NCBI GenBank assembly: GCA_937876095.1
Contig: CALFIE010000089.1
Location: forward strand, 1 to 37,878
DNA length: 37,878 nucleotides
Source of the DNA: an uncultured Flavobacteriales bacterium
GTDB taxonomy: Bacteria > Bacteroidota > Bacteroidia > Flavobacteriales > Weeksellaceae
Reading direction: 5' to 3'
In this document: in pieces, positions 32,705 to 37,878 of the stretch
Position numbering within the stretch: position 1 is the stretch's first letter
Layout of the letters: each line of letters opens with the position of its first letter
Notes under the pieces: generated by a model
Databases searched by the model: none
Seen by the model: only the letters and a program-made list of their open reading frames with translations
Told to the model about the DNA's origin: nothing
Program-made: the position numbers and the translations under genes

Positions 32705-33931
32705 ATGAGCAATATCGTAATAAAAGCCGAAAATATTTCTAAACAATATCGATTGGGACAAGTTGGTACTGGTACATTGTCACATGATTTGAACAGATGG
32801 TGGCACCAAATTCGTGGTAAAGAAGATCCATATCTGAAAATTGGTGAAGCAAACGATCGTACAAGCAAAGGGAATTCTGAATATGTGTGGTCTTTACAAG
32901 ACATCAATTTTGAGATTGAACAGGGTGATGCAGTAGGAATTATTGGTAGAAATGGTGCCGGAAAATCTACCTTACTCAAATTATTAAGCAAAGTAACCAA
33001 ACCAACTACCGGAACTATACGTACCAAAGGTAGAATTGCCTCTTTGCTAGAAGTTGGGACTGGTTTCAACCCAGAAATGACGGGCAAAGAAAATATTTAC
33101 TTGAATGGAGCAATTCTGGGGATGACCAAAAAAGAAATCAACCGAAAATTTGATGAAATTGTAGATTTTTCTGGAGTTGAAAGATATATAGATACTCCCG
33201 TAAAAAGATATTCTTCTGGTATGTATGTGCGTCTCGCATTTGCAGTTGCAGCACATCTAGAATCTGAAATCCTAATCGTAGATGAGGTTTTGGCAGTTGG
33301 TGATGCAGAATTTCAAAAAAAATGCCTCGGGAAAATGGGAGATGTTACATCGAAAGAAGGAAGAACCATTTTGTTTGTAAGTCATAATATTGCAAGTGTT
33401 AAAAAACTATGTAATCGAGGAATTGTAATGGAAAATGGAAGATTGAGTTATGATTCTACAATAGAGAATGCGATCAATTTTTATTTGGATCACAATAAAG
33501 AACAATCAGAATTTAATTACAAAATAGATGAATCCAAAACACAAATTAGTAGGATTCAAATAAAAGCTCAAGAAAATTACAGTAAAAATTCTTTTTTGTT
33601 TGAAGAAGACATATTGGTAGAAGTTGATATCAATGTGGAGATTCCAAATATAGTTTTGGCAATGCATATGCTCAATTCAGATTTGAATATTATATTTGTT
33701 GATGAACAAAAAATTGAAAAATCAGGAAAATATATTGCGAAAATTCCAAAAAATACTTTTCTTAAAGGAACCTATGTATTAGATTTTTATCTTTATATTC
33801 CAAACGTGCAGTTTTTTGATGTTAAGAAAGAAGAAGTTATTATAAAAATTGAGAATTTTCCTGAGAAATACGCAATGTATGATAATGTAGATTGTGGCGT
33901 AATAAATAGTCCAATCGAATGGTTGTTATGA
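32705..33931 (+). CDS. wzt: polysaccharide ABC transporter ATP-binding protein with C-terminal carbohydrate-binding-type domain (Wzt)
   Basis: A 408-aa protein. The nucleotide-binding domain (1-260) has Walker A GRNGAGKS (81-88), the signature YSSGM (169-173), Walker B ILIVDE (189-194) and the H-loop His227 (VSHN). Residues about 265-408 are an additional beta-rich domain of the Wzt C-terminal kind, which in characterised systems recognises the chain terminus and sets substrate specificity. Base composition changes at the join: hand-counted 60-base lines in the first domain give about 30-45% GC, those in the C-terminal part about 22-33%. This suggests that the specificity domain was exchanged with the O-antigen genes downstream. 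Confidence 0.93.
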   Translation: MSNIVIKAENISKQYRLGQVGTGTLSHDLNRWWHQIRGKEDPYLKIGEANDRTSKGNSEYVWSLQDINFEIEQGDAVGIIGRNGAGKSTLLKLLSKVTKPTTGTIRTKGRIASLLEVGTGFNPEMTGKENIYLNGAILGMTKKEINRKFDEIVDFSGVERYIDTPVKRYSSGMYVRLAFAVAAHLESEILIVDEVLAVGDAEFQKKCLGKMGDVTSKEGRTILFVSHNIASVKKLCNRGIVMENGRLSYDSTIENAINFYLDHNKEQSEFNYKIDESKTQISRIQIKAQENYSKNSFLFEEDILVEVDINVEIPNIVLAMHMLNSDLNIIFVDEQKIEKSGKYIAKIPKNTFLKGTYVLDFYLYIPNVQFFDVKKEEVIIKIENFPEKYAMYDNVDCGVINSPIEWLL

Positions 33932-33947
33932 TAAAAAAAGAAAAAAA

Positions 33948-34742
33948 ATGATTGGAATTACAGGAGGGAAAGGTGTTTTAGGGAAAATTTTATGCAATTT
34001 TTTAGATCAAAAAAACATACCTTATTCATTATTTGAAGGAGATGTTAGAGATTCAAAAGTTTTAGAAAATTGGTTCGAAGAAAAACAAATTTCACAGGTT
34101 ATTTTTCTTGCAGCCAAAGTTGCAATAGATGAGGTGAATAGAAACAAAGAAATTGCATATGATGTAAATGTGAATGGTATTATACAAACAATTAAAGCTA
34201 TAAAAAATTATCAGAAAAACATATATTTCTTTTATGCAAGTACAAGTCATGTATATGATAGTTCAGAAAAACCTATAGATGAAAATTATACAATTCTACC
34301 ACAAAACACCTATGGTTTGACTAAACATATGGCAGAAAAAATTTTAGAAGATTTTGCAAATAACAATACCAATTTTCAGCTATGTATAGGTAGGATTTTT
34401 AGTTTTTATCATCAATCACAAAATCCACCATACTTGTATCCAACCATTATCAATAGGTTAAAAGAAGAAAACCTAGCATTACCGTTCAAATTAAGGGGAG
34501 CTCTATCTGTAAGAGATTTTTCTAATGCAGAAAAAATAGTAGACATTATTTTGAATATTTGTTTACAAAAAATAGTTGGGATATATAATATTGGCTCAGG
34601 AAAAGGCATTCAAATAAAAGATTTTGTATCTAAATTCGCTCCTAATAGTTTGAAATTTGAATTTGATGAAAATGAAATAAAAAGTTATTTGGTGGCTGAC
34701 ATTTCGAAATTAAAAAAGACATTGGTAAATTATGAATTATGA
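33948..34742 (+). CDS. NAD(P)-dependent SDR sugar epimerase/reductase, RmlD-like
   Basis: A 264-aa extended SDR. The Rossmann motif GGKGVLG is at 6-12; Ser/Thr in YASTSHVY (97-103) and the Tyr122-x3-Lys126 pair in YGLTK form the active site. The stretch LAAKVAIDEVNRNKEIAYDVNVNG resembles dTDP-4-dehydrorhamnose reductases (RmlD). It is shorter than most RmlD proteins (about 285-300 aa). If it reduces a dTDP-4-keto sugar it would use the product of rfbB, though no rfbC epimerase is visible. AT-rich like its neighbours; it overlaps the next gene by 11 bases, implying translational coupling. Confidence 0.8.
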   Translation: MIGITGGKGVLGKILCNFLDQKNIPYSLFEGDVRDSKVLENWFEEKQISQVIFLAAKVAIDEVNRNKEIAYDVNVNGIIQTIKAIKNYQKNIYFFYASTSHVYDSSEKPIDENYTILPQNTYGLTKHMAEKILEDFANNNTNFQLCIGRIFSFYHQSQNPPYLYPTIINRLKEENLALPFKLRGALSVRDFSNAEKIVDIILNICLQKIVGIYNIGSGKGIQIKDFVSKFAPNSLKFEFDENEIKSYLVADISKLKKTLVNYEL

Positions 34743-35544
34743 AAATGTTTCTATAGTAATTCCTACATTTAATAGGGAAAAATACCTTAAAAACTGTATT
34801 GAATCTTGTTTAAGCCAAACCATACCTTGTGAAATTATTGTTTGTGATCACGGGAGTACAGACAATACGCCCGAACTTATGAAACAATACGAAGGAAAGG
34901 TTACATATGTAAGAAGAGAATTAGATTCAGGAGTGCATTTTTGTTGGATGGATGGTATTTTGCACGCCAAACATGACCTTATTCATATAAATTTCGATGA
35001 TGATTGGATGGAACCCACATTTATAGAAAAATGTCTACCATTATTTGATGATAATACCTCATGTGTGATTAGCAATGCTAGAATTGTTCGCGAAAATAAT
35101 TCGAAATCAGACGAAGTTCCTTTTTTTTATTCAAAAAAAACAGGTAAAATTTCTAGTGGAGAACTCATAAAGAAAAGTACCAGCTCTTTAATTTCTCCAT
35201 GTGCAGGAATTTATCGTAAAAATATTTTAATAGATAATCTTTTTATTGGTAAAATACCTTTTACAAAAAACACTTATCATGGAGTAGGACCAGATATTTT
35301 ATTTTCTTTGATGAGTACTTTTGATTTTCCTTTTTTTGGTTATGTAAATGAATTTTTGATTAACTTCAGAGCACATGATACATCAATCACTGTAGATGCA
35401 CATAATAATCCAGAAAAACAAAAAAATATTCATAAAGCTTATCAAGACGCAAGAATTTATTTTTACCTCAATAAGTTAATCCAAAAAACGAATCTTTTTG
35501 GTATTGCAACTAAAATTTTGAACTATAAACAAAAGAAATATTAA
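34732..35544 (+). CDS. glycosyltransferase family 2 protein
   Basis: A 270-aa GT-A fold transferase: VSIVIPTFNREKYLKNCI at 6-23, CDHGSTDNT at 38-46 with the nucleotide-binding Asp39, and the metal-binding acidic cluster FDDDW at 88-92. It probably adds one sugar of the repeat unit to the lipid-linked acceptor on the cytoplasmic face; donor and acceptor cannot be told from sequence. The start overlaps the end of the SDR gene by 11 bases and the stop is four bases before the ColD-like gene. Confidence 0.9.
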   Translation: MNYENVSIVIPTFNREKYLKNCIESCLSQTIPCEIIVCDHGSTDNTPELMKQYEGKVTYVRRELDSGVHFCWMDGILHAKHDLIHINFDDDWMEPTFIEKCLPLFDDNTSCVISNARIVRENNSKSDEVPFFYSKKTGKISSGELIKKSTSSLISPCAGIYRKNILIDNLFIGKIPFTKNTYHGVGPDILFSLMSTFDFPFFGYVNEFLINFRAHDTSITVDAHNNPEKQKNIHKAYQDARIYFYLNKLIQKTNLFGIATKILNYKQKKY

Positions 35545-35548
35545 GAAT

Positions 35549-36709
35549 ATGATACATTTAGCAGAAAATACCATATCGGATAATGAGTTAAAATCTCTTT
35601 CACAGTGGATTTTGGAATCCAAACAATTAACCAAAGGTCCTTTGGTGATAGAATTTGAAAAGAAATTCGCAGAATACATTGGGACAGAATACTGTGTAAT
35701 GGTTAATAGTGGATCATCAGCAAACCTATTGATGGCATATGCATTACTAGAAGGCGATTATTTGAAAAATAAAAAAGTAGTTGTTCCTGCAATTAGTTGG
35801 ATTACAACACTTTCTCCATTTTTACAATTTGGATTTGAGACTTTCTTATGTGACAGTAATCCTGTAAATTTGGGATTAGATCTAAATCAATTAGAAGAAA
35901 TTTTCAAAAAAGAGCAGCCGTCACTACTAATTTTGGTGCATGTTCTAGCACATCTTAATGATATGGATGAAATCCAAGCACTGTGTGATAAATATGGTGT
36001 ACTACTAATTGAGGATGCATGTGAAGCTTTAGGAACATCTTACAAAGGAAAAAAAGCAGGTAATTTATCTTTAGCTGGTTCCTTTTCATTTTATTACGGA
36101 CATCATATTTCTACCATAGAAGGTGGAGCAATCACAACGAATGACAATAAATTATATAATTTGATGCTCTCTATTAGATCACATGGTTGGGCAAGAGATA
36201 TAGAAGAATCATATAAAACTGCTTGGAAAGAAGAATTTAATATAGATCAATTCAGAGAATTTTACTCTTTCTATTATCCCGGATTTAACCTTAGATCAAC
36301 AGATCTCAATGCGTTTATTGGGATTTCACAAATAGACCATATGTCAGAAATAGTTACAAGAAGAGAGGAAAATTATTTGTACTATAATGAATTCTTAGAT
36401 AATAAATTTTGGTCGCAAAAAAGCAAATACGATCAATTATCAAGCTTTGCATTCGGAACTATTGTAGAAAATAGATTAGAAGTTTACAATCATCTGAAAA
36501 AAAATGGAATAGAATCAAGACCACTCATTTGTGGAAGTATGGGGAGACAACCTTTTTGGATTAAAAAATTTGGTGTAAAACATCTACCAATAGCAGATGT
36601 AATACATGATTATGGTATGTATTTACCAAATCATTTATATTTAGACAAAAACTCAGTTCAATTTATAACAGAAAAGTTCAAAGAAGTTGCGATTCCTAAA
36701 TTTTTTTGA
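35549..36709 (+). CDS. ColD-like GDP-4-keto-6-deoxy-D-mannose 3-dehydratase (DegT/DnrJ/EryC1 family without catalytic Lys)
   Basis: A 386-aa PLP/PMP enzyme of the DegT aminotransferase fold. NSGSSANLLMAYAL (53-66) and the cofactor-binding IEDACEALG (154-162) are typical. The decisive feature is at 180-193, SFYYGHHISTIEGG: His185 stands where aminotransferases of this fold have the Schiff-base Lys. That substitution marks the C3-dehydratases ColD (colitose) and RfbH/E1 (CDP-3,6-dideoxyhexoses). The SIRSHGWARDI and FYYPGFNLRSTDLNAFIG segments and the lack of an RfbH-type iron-sulfur partner fit ColD. Neighbouring gmd and fcl/colC genes supply its substrate and use its product, pointing to GDP-L-colitose or a related 3,6-dideoxyhexose. 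Confidence 0.85.
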   Translation: MIHLAENTISDNELKSLSQWILESKQLTKGPLVIEFEKKFAEYIGTEYCVMVNSGSSANLLMAYALLEGDYLKNKKVVVPAISWITTLSPFLQFGFETFLCDSNPVNLGLDLNQLEEIFKKEQPSLLILVHVLAHLNDMDEIQALCDKYGVLLIEDACEALGTSYKGKKAGNLSLAGSFSFYYGHHISTIEGGAITTNDNKLYNLMLSIRSHGWARDIEESYKTAWKEEFNIDQFREFYSFYYPGFNLRSTDLNAFIGISQIDHMSEIVTRREENYLYYNEFLDNKFWSQKSKYDQLSSFAFGTIVENRLEVYNHLKKNGIESRPLICGSMGRQPFWIKKFGVKHLPIADVIHDYGMYLPNHLYLDKNSVQFITEKFKEVAIPKFF

Positions 36710-36716
36710 AAGCATC

Positions 36717-37640
36717 ATGACTAAATCCTCAAAAATATACATCGCAGGTCACCGTGGAATGGTAGGAAGCGCAATTTTCAGAAATCTTCAGACAAAAGGT
36801 TTTACAAATTTAATTACAAGAACTTCAGACGAATTAGATTTGCGAGATTCCATTGCTGTTGCCAATTTTTTTGAAAAGGAACAACCAGAATACGTTTTTT
36901 TGGCTGCTGCAAAAGTAGGAGGAATACAAGCTAACAATACCTATCGTGCAGAATTTTTGTATGATAATCTCATGATTCAGAATAACATCATTCATCAATC
37001 TTATCTAAATGGTGTTAAAAAATTATTGTTCCTTGGTTCCAGCTGTATCTATCCAAAATTAGCACCACAACCTTTGAAAGAAGAATACCTTCTTACTGGC
37101 GAATTAGAAACAACCAATGAACCTTATGCTGTTGCAAAAATTGCTGGTATCAAAATGTGCGATGCATACAGAAATCAGTACGGTTGTCATTTTATTTCGG
37201 CAATGCCGACTAATTTGTACGGACCAAATGACAATTACGATTTACAAAATTCTCATGTTTTACCAGCCATGATTCGTAAGTTTCACGAAGCCAAAGTAGA
37301 AAACAAACCTTTTGTAGAATTATGGGGAACTGGTGAACCTTTGCGAGAATTTCTACATGTAGACGATTTAGCAGAAGCTTGTTTTTTCCTAATGGAAAAT
37401 TATGACGATTATGGGCAAGTAAATATAGGAATAGGTCAAGATATGAGTATTATTGCACTAGCAAAAATGATTCAAAAAATTGTAGGTTACGAAGGTGAAA
37501 TAAAATGGGACACCACAAAACCAAACGGAACCCCAAGAAAACTTTTAGATGTCTCCAAAATAAATCAATTGGGTTGGAAAGCTAAAATTCATCTAGAAGA
37601 AGGTATCAAAAGTGTTTATCAAGAAAAATTTAACTCATAA
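36717..37640 (+). CDS. fcl: GDP-L-fucose synthase / GDP-L-colitose synthase (Fcl/ColC) epimerase-reductase
   Basis: A 307-aa SDR from ATG 36717 (the in-frame start at 36687 lies inside the previous gene). GHRGMVGSA (11-19) binds NADPH; Ser108 and Cys110 in GSSCIYP, Tyr137 and Lys141 in YAVAKIAG, and His180 are placed as the catalytic Ser, Cys, Tyr, Lys and His of E. coli Fcl, so both C3/C5 epimerisation and C4 reduction should be possible. It can make GDP-L-fucose from the Gmd product; next to a ColD-like gene it may instead, or also, act as ColC on the 3-deoxy intermediate. Sequence alone does not separate the two roles. Confidence 0.88.
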   Translation: MTKSSKIYIAGHRGMVGSAIFRNLQTKGFTNLITRTSDELDLRDSIAVANFFEKEQPEYVFLAAAKVGGIQANNTYRAEFLYDNLMIQNNIIHQSYLNGVKKLLFLGSSCIYPKLAPQPLKEEYLLTGELETTNEPYAVAKIAGIKMCDAYRNQYGCHFISAMPTNLYGPNDNYDLQNSHVLPAMIRKFHEAKVENKPFVELWGTGEPLREFLHVDDLAEACFFLMENYDDYGQVNIGIGQDMSIIALAKMIQKIVGYEGEIKWDTTKPNGTPRKLLDVSKINQLGWKAKIHLEEGIKSVYQEKFNS

Positions 37641-37662
37641 AGAATGATTAGTAAGGTTTGAG

Positions 37663-37670
37663 TAATTTTG
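37663..37670 (+). promoter_or_regulatory. possible -7 element of gmd
   Basis: TAATTTTG fits TAnnTTTG, in a 63-bp gap after fcl; transcription would start near 37677, about 27 nt before ATG 37704. The -33 match is poor, so the gene may simply be read with the operon. Confidence 0.4.
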
Positions 37671-37703
37671 TAAAAATTATTCCCTTCCAAAAAAAATAAA
37701 GAA

Positions 37704-37878
37704 ATGGCAAAAGTTGCACTTATTACAGGAATTACAGGTCAAGATGGTTCTTATCTTGCTGAACTGCTTTTAGAAAAAGGCTATGAAGTTCATGGCATCA
37801 AAAGAAGAGCATCATCTTTCAACACTCAAAGAATAGATCATTTATACAAGGATTTGCACGAGCAAAATGTGCGTTTCA
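37704..37878 (+). CDS. gmd: GDP-mannose 4,6-dehydratase, cut by window end
   Basis: Only the first 58 codons are present; the family is about 350-370 aa. The N-terminus MAKVALITGITGQDGSYLAE has the GxxGxxG-type NADP-binding loop, and RRASSFNTQRIDHLY is diagnostic for Gmd. The enzyme turns GDP-mannose into GDP-4-keto-6-deoxymannose, the common precursor for Fcl (fucose) and ColD/ColC (colitose), both encoded directly upstream. Confidence 0.95.
   Translation, partial: MAKVALITGITGQDGSYLAELLLEKGYEVHGIKRRASSFNTQRIDHLYKDLHEQNVRF

Noticed and set aside
32350..33087. 245-codon minus-strand ORF across wzm/wzt
   Set aside because: It lies antisense to well-conserved Wzm and Wzt motifs, including Walker A, and has no protein-like features of its own.
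35549..36709. Ordinary sugar aminotransferase (perosamine type)
   Set aside because: The Schiff-base Lys position is His185 in the HHISTIEGG context, which marks the dehydratase branch rather than aminotransferases.

Overview
The window looks like a chromosomal segment of a low-GC Flavobacteriia bacterium, probably Weeksellaceae (Chryseobacterium/Cloacibacterium-like). The family call is inference. What points there: AT-rich DNA; several promoters of the Bacteroidetes type (TTTG, 19 bp, TAnnTTTG); a SusC/SusD pair; a subtilase with a C-terminal type IX secretion tail; a Porin_10-type 'putative porin'; a GYDIA-type GHMP kinase; BshC of bacillithiol synthesis; and frequent GTG/TTG starts without Shine-Dalgarno sequences. 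I saw no rRNA, tRNA, CRISPR array, transposase or integrase.

Layout. 1-1.4 kb: 5' part of a GH3-family gene (minus), divergent from a serine-acetyltransferase-like hexapeptide enzyme (1.5-2.1 kb). 2.2-5.7 kb: an inorganic-carbon cluster of a beta-carbonic anhydrase, a small secreted protein with its own consensus promoter, a SulP anion transporter and a second beta-carbonic anhydrase. A strong bidirectional terminator at 5.84 kb separates it from a long minus-strand block: pckA, a GYDIA GHMP kinase, fabD, a LysM-PBP1 protein, bshC, a putative porin, susD, susC, a T9SS-exported S8 protease, then infB-nusA-rimP. The rimP-nusA-infB operon has a leader of about 180 nt with a consensus promoter, a 20-codon ORF and a terminator-like hairpin inside that ORF.

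26.65 kb to the right end: a plus-strand cell-surface polysaccharide cluster. It encodes sugar-nucleotide enzymes for UDP-glucuronate (ugd), dTDP-4-keto-6-deoxyglucose (rfbB, rfbA) and GDP-4-keto-6-deoxymannose derivatives (ColD-like 3-dehydratase, Fcl/ColC-like epimerase-reductase, gmd cut by the window edge). It also has a Wzm/Wzt ABC exporter with a C-terminal extension on Wzt, a polytopic membrane protein, an RmlD-like SDR and a GT2 glycosyltransferase. The ColD-like enzyme has His in place of the catalytic Lys, which points to a 3,6-dideoxyhexose such as colitose in an ABC-exported O-antigen.

The most unusual signal is in this cluster. Two unrelated small genes, a four-helix-bundle (23S IVS/Avd-like) gene and a GxxExxY (PDDEXK_3) gene, sit in consecutive gaps ugd|rfbB and rfbB|rfbA. 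Each is enclosed by its own pair of inverted short-period arrays: GTTA/TAAC at exactly 8-bp period for the first, CGAATT/AATTCG at 9-10 bp period for the second. They look like passenger cassettes that fill intergenic space precisely.
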